DNA of 64,000 bases from Rana temporaria. Taxonomy: Eukaryota; Chordata; Amphibia; Anura; Ranidae. The notes beneath the pieces were generated by a model, which was not told the DNA's origin, searched no databases, and saw only the letters and a list, made by a program, of their open reading frames with translations. Positions 21,846 through 33,329 of this stretch are shown here, piece after piece. Location: contig NC_053494.1 in assembly GCF_905171775.1 (NCBI RefSeq), positions 134,829,592-134,893,591 on the forward strand, in the 5' to 3' direction. Each line of letters opens with the position of its first letter. Within the stretch, counting starts at the first letter, position 1. A program made the translations under genes and the position numbers.

Positions 21846-22146
21846 ACTTGACGTATTTTTCTGACGGAATTCCGTTCAAGCTGTCTTGCATACACACTGT
21901 TACAAATTCCAACCGTCCAAAACGCGGCGACATACAACACTACGACGAGCCGAGAAGAATGAAGTTCAATGCTTCCGAGCATGCTTGTTTTTTTTCTCCG
22001 TCAGAGTACCATACAAACGAACGGAATAAGTTTGTCGGAATTTCCAATGGAAAAACTCCGATGGGGCACACACACGGTCGGAATATCCGATGAAAAAATT
22101 TCGTCTGACTTTTTCCATCACAAATTCCGATCGTGTGTACAAGGCA
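21846..22146 (-). mobile_element. GTACACAC-type MITE, reversed
   Basis: The right terminus CCGATCGTGTGTACAAGGC is clear. The core TTCAATGCTTCCGAGCATGC is the reverse of that in 6785-7184. CGGAATTTCC-type words repeat inside. Confidence 0.7.
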
Positions 22147-22859
22147 TTAAAGAGCAATTAGGAACAATAGAACTTGATGGTTTTCTTGCTACGTTTTGCC
22201 CAACGTAGCAACGAAAACAGAGCAACGGGCTGCGCAGCTAAAACACACAGCGCCTTCTTTTAAGTTTCCTCTGCTTCCGTTTCAGCCTGGGTCTGTGTGA
22301 TCGTCTTGGAAAACATGATTGTCATTTTGTGTTATATTTATCAGGTCTGAGAAAACAGCCGAGCACATCTGTGTTCCCATACAAGACATTAGGTTAAAAG
22401 ACCTCCTAGGTGAATTGCACTGTCATAATTCATCCGCAGTAGTGAAGATTGTATTTGATAACAGCTAGGCTCACCGGGAACATAAGGCGCCAGACAGATC
22501 AAACAAATATTACAGGATTTTTTTCCCCTCTGGCAAAACGCAATAGAAATCCTAAAAATAACCAGTAACCTAAATTGTCCAAACTTCCGATATACGGCAG
22601 ATGTGGCCACAGGCGTATAAAGACCTATGTGTGGGTTCACTAATCTAGACAAATGATCATGTCTGGCACAGCTTGCAGGGCCTCTGTGATTCTGAACTGA
22701 TAGAGTCACAAGAAGACTATGGTGCCCATGACTACTTGACCATCGTCTGGAAATACGGGGTAACACAAGGTGACCTACAAATCACCTTTCTAACCTGGCA
22801 AACTGGCATGTATGCATGCATGCACGATCTGCCATACCGATTATTTAGACCCCTTAGTC
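22147..22859. other. No gene or named repeat recognised
   Basis: No coding or repeat signature that I can support. Confidence 0.35.
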
Positions 22860-23199
22860 CAGGGGTCTCCAAACTTTTCAAACAAAGGGCCAGTTTATTG
22901 TTCTTCAGCCATTAGGAGGGCTGGATTGTGGCCAACGGGGTAGAAAATTGCCCCGGGCCCAGCATTGGTGAGAATAAATATGGCCTTATAGTTTGCAATC
23001 AGTAGGATAAGGAGTATTGCCCCTATTAGTAGGAGCAATTGTATCTCATCGTTGGCATCAGTGGTAGAAAAAGTGCCCCCTTATTGGAGTCAGTGAGAAG
23101 AATAGCGCCTCATATCAGTGGGAGGAATAAAGCCCTGAGGGCCGGATAAAGGCTAGAAAAGTGACATCTGGCCCTTGGGCTGCAGTTTGGAGACCCCTG
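22860..23199 (+). mobile_element. Non-autonomous hAT element with 8-bp flanks
   Basis: CAGGGGTCTCCAAACTTTTC at left and AGTTTGGAGACCCCTG at right are inverted hAT-type ends. CCTTAGTC (22852-22859) and CCTTAGAC (23200-23207) match at 7 of 8 bases. The same family, reversed, is at 45044-45653. Confidence 0.8.
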
Positions 23200-23224
23200 C
23201 CTTAGACACAGGGCAAGTTTTGCT

Positions 23225-23531
23225 CAGCAAGTAATCTGTCTGCTGATTCCCACGGAGTAGGCGGATGGCTGGTCCGTGTCCGCTTATGCAGAGCAGACAG
23301 ACCGTTGCTCTCATCTATGAGCGGTCACATGTAAACAGACCAATTGTCCGTTTACACCTGACTGCTATCCAATCCGCCAGACGGATGTGGATCAGATCAG
23401 ATGTCGGCGGGTGTCAACAACACATGTCCGTTGACGCCTGCTGCTCCATAGGGAAGACTGGAGGGTACGATCGGGTCCAACTGAAAAACGGACAGATGGA
23501 CCCAATCTGTCTGCATGTGTGAAAGGGCCCT
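23225..23531. mobile_element. Partial MITE, GTGTGAAAGGG class
   Basis: The right terminus ATGTGTGAAAGGGCCCTAA is clear. Inner GGTCCGTGTCCGC / ATGTGGATCAGATC words are shared with 40580-40920. Left end degraded. Confidence 0.55.
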
Positions 23532-24034
23532 AAAGCTCAACGGAGCCAAGGTCAGCTAGATCCCAGATGCATGGAGCAGTTTTTTCTTTGGAAAGCAGCC
23601 ACAGCCTGAGTAGAAAACATATCCCCTGCCAGTGTGCTTTAGAGAAGGATACTTGAGCTCAGAAGCAGTGGTCTCTATAGGAGGTAGTCAAGGCATAAGC
23701 AGGGAGCAAAAGCTTTGCCGATTGCAGAGCATTAGGTCTGACTTCCTTGGTTTGATGAATCTGGATCGTATTTAGCCAATTTAAATTGAAAGAATAGGGC
23801 TTGAATTTTAGCTACAGGAACGTTATATGTTTAGCACTTGTTAGGAAACCTATGTCATGGGTGAAATTCATCAAAAAAAAAAGCAAATCCAGACATAAAA
23901 ATTAGTGGAGAAAGAACGGCGGAGTAAAAAAAAGTGAAAAAAAAAAACAAAACAATGGGTTACTGATCAGCAGGGAGCACACCGTGGAGACTGAGGAGAG
24001 AGCACAATAAGGAAGTACTGCTAAGTTTACATGT
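23532..24034. other. No gene or named repeat recognised
   Basis: Contains several oligo-A runs near 23872-23946. No coding signal. Confidence 0.35.
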
Positions 24035-25168
24035 TTAAAGGAGTTGTAAAGTCTCTTGGTTTTTCACCTTAACCCCCCTGGCGGTATTCCCGAGTCTGAC
24101 TCGGGGTTAGATTTTTGTGCTAGGATCGGTAACCCTGAGTCAGACTCGGGCTCGCCTCGCTAGATCCACAGGAAGTGTTTGCTTACCTTGTCCCTGGATC
24201 CAGCAGAGAACGGCGCCAAATTCAAAAACTTAAACAAACACAATACACACAGTATACTGTATTCTTATAGATTACAGTACCGTATGTAAAAAATACACCC
24301 CCCCCCCCTTGTCCCTAGTGGTCTGCCCAGTGCCCTACATGTACTTTTATATAATAAAAACGGTTCTTTCTCCCTGCAAACTGTAGATTGTCCAAAAGTG
24401 TCCCTTTATGTCAAAAATGGTTTTAGAGCAGCTAGAAAACAGCGATAATAAATTATAATCACTTGCAGAATTGTGCGATAGCGATTTTTGGGGAAATTCC
24501 TCATAAAAAAATAAAAGTAATGACAGCGACAATTCTGCAACTGGGCAAATGTCAGTGATTTTGAGTTAATTACATTATTGAATAATTTTTATTATAATTA
24601 TATTATTTGTTATATTTATAATTATTTATTGTATTATAATTTATAATTTTGTTTTTAAAAAAAAAATCATACCCGGGATGCCTACAAGACTTTGGTCAGA
24701 TTTAAGTGAGTTATTCCTAAGAATTACAGGCCTACAGTATAAAACGCCAAATTTCCTTGCAAATAATGGTACCGCTTTCAGCATCTATTTTCTGAAAGAA
24801 TCATACCGCCAGGGAGGTTAATGCATTCTAGGCATTAGGTAAAAAACCTTCTGCGGTGCAGCTACCCCCCAGACCCCCCGCCCCCTCCTTTACTTACCTG
24901 AACCTGATCTTTATAGTGACGAGAACAAGCGCAGAAGCTCCAGACGCGATTCACAGCCTTCTGGGACCTATGACTTATCCCTGAAGGCTGCGGGGTAAGG
25001 GAGGCCCAACTTTGGCTCAGTTTGCCACTGCGATCCTACCGGAAGTAGGAGCAGCGTGTCAAAACCAAGTACCCGCTCTACCCCAAGAAAGTGCCAAAAC
25101 TTAAAGAGGAGGGGGTGGGAGGAGGCAGACAAGCGGAACTTTCCCTATTGGGTGAAGTTCCACTTTAA
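24035..25168. mobile_element. TTAA MITE (GTTGTAAAG / GTTCCACTTTAA ends) interrupted by another TTAA element
   Basis: Left end TTAAAGGAGTTGTAAAGTC (24035), right end GTGAAGTTCCACTTTAA (25168). Excising 24069-24821 and one TTAA rejoins GGTTTTTCACC-TTAA-TGCATTCTAG. Confidence 0.7.
24069..24821. mobile_element. TTAA element, CCCTGGCGGTAT family
   Basis: TTAACCCCCCTGGCGGTAT and ATACCGCCAGGGAGGTTAA are near-perfect inverted ends of about 19 bp with TTAA on each side. A hairpin with GAGTCTGACTCGGGG / CCCTGAGTCAGACTCGGG lies near the left end. No coding capacity. Confidence 0.85.
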
Positions 25169-26037
25169 TAACTACGTTACATTAATGTAGTCATTTCTAT
25201 TAAGGAAGGAGGGGAAGGTCCACTATAAAATTATTTGTAAAATAAAGATTTTAAATAAAAATATGTAAACACCAGTATGATACAAATAAATGAAACTGCA
25301 TCCAAGCAATTACAGTTGACTTTAATACTCTAAAACACAAAACTATTTTAGTGATTGCCAGATGGCCAATCTGAGCCTGGTGACATAATACAAATAGCTT
25401 TATCGGGATTTCTATTATATATGCATGTTCTGTCTTCAGTATTCTATATAAGCTGCTTGAGATCAAAACCACTAGCAAATTTATAGAGAGAATATTTACA
25501 CATGATAATCGAGCCTTGTGAAGAATAAAGGTCAGATTTAAATACTGATCTACACAGTGAATCTACGATTATGCATGCAAAACCCCTCTGCAGGAAGAGC
25601 GTTTTCTTTTTTAATTAGCATTAGCTAGAGAAGTTTACATGTAATTAGAAAGTAGTCAAGAGCTAAAGAGCCAAAGTAAAGCACAGGGATAATTCACCGA
25701 CTGTGACCTCTACACTTTGCTACTGTAATCCCTCGCTGACACAGGACAGCTTAATCATAGTGTTAATGTTCTATATGTATAAGTACATACCAAGAAAAGT
25801 CTGCACGGAATGGTCAACATGCATCTAATGTGAACCTTTTAGTGCTGTAAATTAGAGTGCTGAAACATTTTTGTGAAAGTATACTTATCCTTCCTGCCTA
25901 GCCTCCTTGACAGAGTAAACCAGCATTTCCTGCCCCAGATATACTTGCATTGCCGAGCAAGCGACCTCCTGTGTTTAAAGTGCAGGAAGGCAGCCATTTG
26001 GCACTGGGCCCAGAAGACGCTAATGATCACTACAGTA
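25169..26037. other. Repeat-poor stretch
   Basis: No transposon signature or gene. Contains the AT-rich words TTTTTAATTAGCATTAGC and ATGTAATTAG (about 25609-25650) of the kind found in conserved vertebrate non-coding elements. Conservation is untested. Confidence 0.3.
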
Positions 26038-26285
26038 AAGCCTGGTACACCACTATAAAAAAAAAAAAAAAATGTTAATCCAGCGCCTGAACGTAAAAAA
26101 TAAATAAAGAGACGCTTGGGAGGAGCTTGCTGTACTAACCATCTGTTAGTACAGCAATCCCCCCTGCTGAGCTATTTTGTTCTAACAGGGAGACGAACTG
26201 TCCTGCCAGAACACACCGGTCATCACGTGCAACCATTGGCTGCCATCGCTGATCAGACGCTGGTTTTCCAGCATGCCCATGCTCC
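26038..26285. mobile_element. Partial MITE related to 39000-39290
   Basis: Shares AGCCTGGTACACCAC-type end, the TGTTAGTACAGCAATCCCCC core, the CTGCTGAGCTAT segment and the CCAGAACACACC-G block with the copy near 39 kb. Only one terminus is visible. Confidence 0.55.
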
Positions 26286-26325
26286 TTAGAGTTTACAATC
26301 GAAGATTAGAGTTTACCATTTAAAC

Positions 26326-26671
26326 CAGGGGCGTCAAACACAATTTCATCATGGGCCGCATCAGCATTATGATCGTTTTCAAAAGGGCCCGTTGTATCTG
26401 TAAGATTACATGTCCAGCGCATCCCCTCCCCTTACATTAGATGTCAAGAGCCACCCCACCATCAGAAGTTGAGTCCCCTACTCTCCCTTACATCACAGTG
26501 CACCTCCTTTCCTTATGCTGCCGCTGGGAAGAAGCTGGATGCATTGCTTGAAAGGGGGAGGAGGACCAGAAGAGGGCTGGAGATCTCCTGCAGCTGCAGG
26601 AGAGGTGCGAAGGCCACATGAAATGGCCTGGAGGGCCGGATTCGGCCCGCGGTCCTTGTGTTTAACACCTG
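26326..26671 (-). mobile_element. hAT-type element, GGTGTCAAACAC family
   Basis: Left CAGGGGCGTCAAACACAATT, right TGTGTTTAACACCTG. The interior has GGAGGGCCGGATTCGGCCCG, as in 46906-47655 (opposite orientation). The 8-bp flanks do not match, so the duplication has decayed or the borders are off. Confidence 0.65.
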
Positions 26672-27012
26672 TGATCTAAAAAGCCTCGTACACACAATCG
26701 GATTATGTGATGGGAATGGTGTGATGACAGGCTGTTGTCGGAAAATCCGACCATTCGTATGCTCCATCGGACAATTATTGTCGGATTTTCCACAGACAAA
26801 TGTGGGATAAAGAAAAAGAAGCTGCGCTAGTGAAAATTAATACTAATAAATAAGTTAGCCGGGTGCTAACAAAGGAAACGATGAGTGATATGGGTCAATA
26901 TGACCTAAAGTACTACACAACCACTAAGAAATTGAATGGATGTCAATCCATGTGCAATATATATATAAACCAGTCCTTGAAAAATAACACTAGTGATATT
27001 GTGAACCACCAT

Positions 27013-27283
27013 AAGCCTAGGTTCACACTGCTGCGAATTCAAAATTTGACCGCGATTTTGCGGCCGCAATTTTGCCGCGATTTCGGCCGCAATTTAATGT
27101 AAATCGCGGCCCGAAATCGCAAAAAGTAGTACAGGAACTACTTTTTGAAATCGCAGATGCGGCGTCGCACTGATTAGGACAGTGCCATTGCCGACAATTG
27201 CCGCCGATTTGAGATGCGATTTGACATGTCAAATCGCATCTCAAATCGTTCCAAATCGTACCCAGTGTGAACCAGGGCTAAAT
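27013..27283 (-). mobile_element. GGTTCACAC-type palindromic MITE, nested
   Basis: Starts AGCCTAGGTTCACACTGCTG and ends CAGTGTGAACCAGGGCT. It is colinear in reverse with 7284-7567, including AAAAGTAGTACAGGAACTAC. Confidence 0.8.
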
Positions 27284-27478
27284 GTCCGTATAAATCAAAC
27301 AGGTCTCCAAAAGTGCAAATAATCCACAGCATCCGGAAAGGAATGGTGATAGAAAAGTGCTTCCACCTGAATAACACACTGCCGCTTACCGAGTAAACAT
27401 GATCTCTTAATTACAGGCGATCAGTTAGCGCATGTAGCAATTATCCCAGCCTGGAATCTCCTCAGGGAAACCCTACTT

Positions 27479-28261
27479 CAGGGCTCGACAAATCCCGGGC
27501 GCCAGGTCGCCATGGCGACTAGAAATAGGGTCCTGGCGACTTGAATTGTGAGCTGGGGCCATCTGGTGGTGAGCCGTTGGTATTACAAGTTATTACCACC
27601 AGATGTGAGCTGGCGCCATCTGGTGGTGGCCGTTGGTATTACAAGTTAAGCATTACAAGTTAAACAGCAATTCTAATGTTGTTTTTCACTATTTTCACTG
27701 CCATCTTCTTCCCTCTAATTAGAACCCCCAAACATTATATATATTTTTTATCCTAACACCCTAGAGAATAAAATGGCGATCGTTGCAATACTTTCTGTCA
27801 CGCAGTATTTGCGCAGCGGTCTTACAAGCGCACTTTTTTTGTGAAAAAATTACACTTTTTTAAATTAAAAAATAAGACAACAGTAAAGTTATCCCCATTT
27901 TTTTTAATATTATGAAAGATAATGTTACGCCAAGTAAATTCATACCCAACATGTCACGCTTCAAAATTGCGTCCGCTCGTGGAACAAACTTTTACCCTTT
28001 AAAATCTTCATAGGCGACGTTTAAAAAAAATCTACAGGTTGCATGTTTTGAGTTACAGAGAAGGTTTAGGGCTAGAATTATTGCTCTCGCTCTACCAATC
28101 GCGGCGATACCTCACGTGTGGTTTGAACACCGTTTACATATGCGGGCGCTGCTCACGTATGTGTTCGCTTCTGCGCGCAAGCTTGTCGGGACGGGGCGTG
28201 TTTTCTGGCTCCTAACTTTTTTACCTGGCTCCTAGATTCCAAGCAAATTTGTCAACCCCTG
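27479..28261 (+). mobile_element. Non-autonomous hAT element with perfect 8-bp duplication, nested
   Basis: CAGGGCTCGACAAATCCC at left and AAATTTGTCAACCCCTG at right. CCCTACTT flanks it exactly (27471-27478 and 28262-28269). An internal short tandem GAGCTGG(G/C)GCCATCTGGTGG occurs twice (about 27552 and 27607). The rest of the interior (ACCCCCAAACATTATATATA onward) resembles the interior of TTAA element 17099-18388. Confidence 0.9.
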
Positions 28262-28806
28262 CCCTACTTGCATAGATGACTGGTGCAATATACCGATTCA
28301 GGATGTGCCACATAAAATAAAAAGCTCACATAGCATAAAACCTTTTTAAATTTAATCAAAATCATAAAAAATGCACACTAACATAGATGCAATAAATAGA
28401 AGCATATAAACAATCGAGCCGACCGACTCCTTGATCTAGCAGCCCGTATCTCCTGGGTTTAGCGTGGGACGCAGTGACGTCAGAATGTCGCTTTCCCAAC
28501 GTTTCGTCACTAAAGGGACGTAGTCACGGGACGTGGGATAGCCTGCTTTAAAATTGCGCACGCAAGTCTGTCGGACAAAACTCCAAAGTACAAACATGCT
28601 CGGCCAGAAGCAATGCTCACCATAACACAACATTAGCAGAAGGTGCCCAAAGGTTGGCGCTAGAGAGCTGAAAAACCACGTAGTTTCATGTTTGTTGGCC
28701 GACAATTCTTTGCCGTTTGTATGCATTACAAGTTCCTGGCCAACGCCCTTCGGACAAAAGTCCTAAACTTTGTCTGATGAAAATCCGATCGTGTGTACCA
28801 GGCTTA

Positions 28807-29698
28807 AGAAAAAAAGATAAAAATGAGCTGCATACTCAGTAAGTGAGCTACTGAAAGTAAGAAAAAGCACTTTTTGTAGTAAATGGCCATTGCTAAACAT
28901 TTCTAAAGATGCCTTTGTTGTAATTTTTAAGATAAGAATGAGGTTCCTGAAGTCCCTTGAAACATCTAGTAAGAATGCCTCTTCAGGGGAGAATGTAATA
29001 CTGTGTTCTCTTTGTAGGAAAACGTCTCGAGTCTATAAATGGCTGAAGAAAAACCTATCACAATGATTCCACCACAATAAAAACATTTTTAGCAGAGGAC
29101 CAATTATGAGCACGGAAATGGCCTGCCTCCACTATTGTGAAACAAAATATTCAGCAGAATACATTAAATTAAAAGACTAAAGATGAGCTTGTGGTTGGTT
29201 GGCCGCTACCGCCGAGACTGGCTAAGAATGGATAATGCCAGATTTCCTGCATTTTACATGCGTGTTCTGATCATTCACATTAATGAAATGGAGAAGGGAG
29301 AGGCGGCTAAATTACAATAAACGGACATTGCAGGGGGATTTACAGTCGGCCATCAACTACTGTAAATTACAATAAGCAATCAGGATTCCTAAAGGAAATT
29401 AAAAATATAATCCATTCACTGAGAGGCTCAAAAGGCCATTATTCTAAAATTATCTGAAAGCTTTGCCAGTCTGTAGTCAGGATATGTAAAATAAACCTTT
29501 TGGAAACTTGCCAATTCAAACTGAGACTATCATGAAAAAAAAATGGTTATGTTTAAAATTTGCATATTTGGGGATACAGACGGCCCAATTCTATGCAAAT
29601 CTTGACTTTTCCTGTAAAATTTGAGCCTGCATCCCACTCTTCAACCTTTCTATTTGTCCTTTGATGGGTGATGAAAAAAGTCTTTCTGGGGGGTATTT
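28807..29698. other. Repeat-poor stretch
   Basis: About 0.9 kb without terminal repeats. Composition (TTAATGAAATGG, TACTGTAAATTACAATAAG) resembles conserved non-coding DNA. Purely a candidate. Confidence 0.3.
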
Positions 29699-30622
29699 TT
29701 AACCGCTTGACGATACGTCGTCAAAATGGCACGGCTGGGCACAAGGGTGTACGTCCCCTTTAAGATCTCAGCCATGGGTCGCGACCCCGTCCTCTTCTCC
29801 ATGACCGTCCCCGCGGGAACAGCGGACTCGATCGCCGCCGGTGTCCCGCGATCGAGTCGGAGAGGAAGAACGGGGAGAGGCAAGTGTAAACAAACCTCTC
29901 CCCATGCTTCCTAGTGAGCCCGTCACTGATCGTCTGTTCCCCCATCATAGGGAACGACGATCAGTGACGCCACCCCCCACAGTAAGAATCACACATTAGG
30001 TCACACTTAACCCCTACAGCGCCCCCTCCTGGTTAACCCCTTCACTGCCAGTGTCATTTTTACAGTAACCAGTGCATTTTTATAGCACTGTTCGCTGTAT
30101 AAATGACAATGGTCCCAAAAGAGTGTCAAAAGTGTCCGCCATAATGTCGCAGTCACGATTAAAAATCGCTGATCGCCGCCATTACTAGAAAAAATTAATT
30201 AATAAAAAATGCAATAAAACTATCTCCTATTTGGTAGACGCTATAAATTTTGCACAAACCAAACACTTGTTGCATTTTTTTTTGCCAAAAATATGTAGAA
30301 GAATACATATCCACCTAAACTGAGGAAAAAAAATGTTTATATATTTTTTGGGGATATTAATCATAGCAAAAAGTAAAAAATATTGATTTTTTTTCAAAAT
30401 TCTTTTCAAAATTGTCGCTCTATTTTTGTTAAAAATAAAAACCACAGAGGTGATCAAATACCACCAAAAGAAAGCTCTATTTGTGGGAAAAAAGGACGTA
30501 AATTTTGTTTGGGAGTCACGTCGCACGGCCGCGCAATTATCAGTTAAAGCGACGCAGTGCCGAATCGCAAAAAAGTGGCATGGTCTTTAAGCTGCATAAT
30601 GGTCCGGGTCTTGAGTGATTAA
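29699..30622 (+). mobile_element. TTAA element, GGCACGGCTGGGCACA family
   Basis: TTAACCGCTTGACGATACG at left, GTCTTGAGTGATTAA at right. Contains the AAGATCTCAGCCATGGGTCG segment and the shared right arm (TTGTGGGAAAAAAGGACG). Its right TTAA is also the left TTAA of the next element. Confidence 0.8.
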
Positions 30623-30920
30623 GGTGCAGAATAAATTGAGGTGGTATCAACTATAATGTATAAAAATATATATATTTTAAAGGACAAAATGAAAAAATTG
30701 TTAAAACATAACAGTTGGCAAGTACAGTTTAACAAGATTTCAAACCGCACTATAGGATGAACTTCCCAACATGTTTCGCCCATGTATTGGGGTTCTTCAG
30801 GGGATGCTGTCCAATTAGAGGTACAAGCCTTCTATCAAGGAAAACAAATAAATAAAAATAAACATATACATATGATTACATCAGCAGTTAATTTTGAAGT
30901 TGCATATCAAAACTCTGCCG

Positions 30921-31151
30921 GAATTCACAGGTGTCTATCTGCATCTAGGAAACCAGGTGACCATTGGGGGCATTCAAGGACCAGCTAAGAGGATGATAAA
31001 ACGTAACAATTTTGATTTTATTGTCAGAGGGTGCCAAAGGGTCAAATCAAAAAATTGTTACATTTTATCACCATCTTAGCTGGTCCTTGAATGCCCCTAT
31101 GACCACCTGTAGCACATGGTTTCCTAGATGCAGATAGACACCTGTGAATTC
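30921..31151. repeat. Inner 230-bp palindrome
   Basis: GAATTCACAGGTGTCTATCT and AGATAGACACCTGTGAATTC flank a nearly symmetric interior, with TTCAAGGACCAGCTAAGA and TCTTAGCTGGTCCTTGAA as inner arms. Arm divergence is low. Confidence 0.85.
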
Positions 31152-31227
31152 CAGCAGTGTTTGATTAACATTTCAAGACACATAGGTAAAAAGCATCACT
31201 CTGGTAGTAAACATGCACATGTATACA

Positions 31228-31528
31228 TTAAAGGGGTTGTAAAGGTTTGTTATATCTTTCCTTAAATTTCCCTTCTAAATGTTTGGAAGTTCTCACTTCC
31301 TGTTTCTCCTCAGTAAGCTTGCCCCCAGCTCAGCACGCTGACTAACCCTCAGCCAGAACGACTCGGATGATGGGGGCAAGCTTACTGAGGAGGAACAGGA
31401 AGTGAGGAATTCAGACAAAGAAAAAAAAACATTTAGAAGGGAAATCTAAGGAAAAGGTAAGTGAACCAACAATGCACTAGCTTAAAGAAACCTATTTAGA
31501 AAATAAAAAACCTTTACAACCCCTTTAA
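31228..31528. mobile_element. TTAA MITE, GGGGTTGTAAAGG family
   Basis: TTAAAGGGGTTGTAAAGGTT and CCTTTACAACCCCTTTAA are perfect 18-bp inverted ends. An inner hairpin pairs TCACTTCCTGTTTCTCCTCA with TGAGGAGGAACAGGAAGTGA. Same family as 60749-61088. Confidence 0.85.
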
Positions 31529-32007
31529 AGCGTATCTCCGCCGAAAAACAATGATTAAAAGCCAGCAGCTACAAATACTGCAGCTGCTGACTTTTAATAT
31601 TAGGGCACTTACCTGTCCTGGAGTCCAGCGACGTTAGCAGCAGAGGATGAGCGATCGCTCGTCACTCAGTTGCCCCCACCGCCATCCTCGGTGAGGGAAT
31701 CAGGCAGTGAAGCGCTCCGGCTTCACTGCCCGATTCCCTACGGCGCATGCCCGAGTTGCACAGCACCGTCCTCACTGGTACCCGTTGTGTTCTGGGAGCC
31801 TTGTGTTTCCCAGAACACAGCGGGCGGGGGCGGGAAGTGAAGTACTGCCCGCAGAGTCCCCACAGAGAGGACTCCCGGAAGTGGGTGCAAATACCTGCAA
31901 TATCTGCATTCCCCTCCCCCTGGAAGGTGTCAAATGTGACACCGGAGGGAGGGGGAGGAGGGTTCCGATGAGCGGAAGTTCCACTATAGGGTGGAGCTCC
32001 ACTTTAA
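31525..32007. mobile_element. TTAA MITE, GGAGCTCCACTTTAA family
   Basis: Starts at the TTAA shared with the previous MITE (TTAAAGCGTATCTCCGC) and ends GTGGAGCTCCACTTTAA. Inner hairpins CCAGCAGCTACAAATACTGC and TGTGTTCTGGGA / TCCCAGAACACA. Related to 10141-10601. Confidence 0.75.
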
Positions 32008-32274
32008 GTTGTTAAATATTTAAAATAAATTAAGTATTATGTATGAGATACGTAACTTCAAATTAACTGCTGATGTAATTATTTGTATAGGTTTTTTCTT
32101 TTTTTCCTTGATAGAAGGCTTGTACCTCCAGTTAGACCGCATCCCCTGAAGAAGCCCGATACATGGGTGAAACATGTTGGGAAGTTCATCCTATAGTGCC
32201 GTTTCCATAAAATCTTGTTAAAAACTGTACTTGTCAATTGTTATGTTTAAAAAAAAAAAAAATGCTGTCCTTTA

Positions 32275-32383
<109 letters not shown>

Positions 32384-32426
32384 ATATATTATAGTTCACA
32401 CCACCTCAATTTATTCTGCACCTTAA

Positions 32427-33154
32427 AAATCCCAACAACCCCCCCCCCCCCCACCCCCTTTTTCCATCTAATTAAGGGATGTGGTGCCAATACCAAGTTG
32501 GTTTGCCTCTGATAATAAAACCTCTTTTTCTCTTTGATTGGTGATCTTTGATGTGAAAGACATATAGATAAACTTCAGTGTTCTATAAGCTAAACTTGAC
32601 CCTTGCAGGAAAAGTTGGGATTCTACATAACCGTCCACACCAGCTTGGGCTTTTTATTTTCTTTATTCTGCATATTAATTCCCAGCAGAAAATCAGAAGT
32701 AATCTTTCATTACATGGACTACAGTAAACTGATTCAGACCGTTATTGAGTTGCTTGTTCGGTGGCGCAGTTCACTGCACATGACTGCTCTTTACATTGTG
32801 CTAATAAAGTGGACCTGCTGTTAAAATTGATACTTTAATGGAATCAATAGGATATTTCAGCATTGCCAGATCACAAATCATTAGCTCACTCATGTGAATC
32901 AATGCCGACCTAGATCATCACATTGTCTCTGGTTACCAGGAGCCAATCTGGCAGATAAACCGTGAAATGAAATGATCAAGGTACAGCAGGAAAAAAGTAA
33001 AACTCAATATATAGGCAGCAAATATGATGTAAATACAAACCAAAGACGGCATTAAAAGGCGTTTAAAAAAGTAAAACTCATTGTAAGATAAGCTGATCTC
33101 TTGTTACATGGATAGCTATAGCCTAGATTAAAAATGATGTTTGTTCCACTGATA
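32427..33154. other. Repeat-poor stretch
   Basis: Apart from a C-rich run near 32440-32457 nothing is recognised. About 32830-32990 (ATCATTAGCTCACTCATGTG) has the look of conserved non-coding DNA, untested. Confidence 0.3.
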
Positions 33155-33162
33155 CACTAAGG

Positions 33163-33321
33163 CATGGGTGCTCAACCTGTGGCTCTCCAGCTGTTGCAGA
33201 ACTACAATTCCCATGAGGCATTGGAAGCCGCTGACAGTTACAAGCATGACTCTCGAAGGCAGAGGCATGATGGGACTTGTAGTTCCGCAACAGCTGGAGA
33301 GCCACAGGTTGAGCACCCATG
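33163..33321. mobile_element. Palindromic hAT-type MITE with perfect 8-bp duplication
   Basis: CATGGGTGCTCAACCTGTGG and its complement at the right end flank a symmetric interior (TCTCCAGCTGTTGCAGAACT / AGTTCCGCAACAGCTGGAGA). CACTAAGG lies on both sides (33155-33162, 33322-33329). A widely distributed vertebrate MITE type. Confidence 0.9.
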
Positions 33322-33329
33322 CACTAAGG

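Larger units (their letters stand above)
26810..28532 (-). mobile_element. Insertion with GTGGGATA flanks, unclassified (possible retroposon)
   Basis: GTGGGATA occurs at 26802-26809 and 28533-28540. Without its two nested elements the insert is about 0.66 kb. On the minus strand it runs from GTCCCGTGACTACGTCCC, includes ACGAAACGTTGGG, and ends GCGCAGCTTCTTTTTCTT. A pyrimidine-rich 3' end and an 8-bp target copy do not fit a known DNA MITE in this window. It could be a LINE, Penelope-like or SINE fragment. I do not recognise the family. Confidence 0.5.
26683..28803. mobile_element. GTACACAC-type MITE split by a 1.7-kb insertion
   Basis: The left part (26683-26809, CCTCGTACACACAATCGGAT...) and the right part (28533-28803, ...GATCGTGTGTACCAGGC) rejoin at GTGGGATA, giving one element with inverted ends and TTGTCGGA words. 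Confidence 0.75.
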
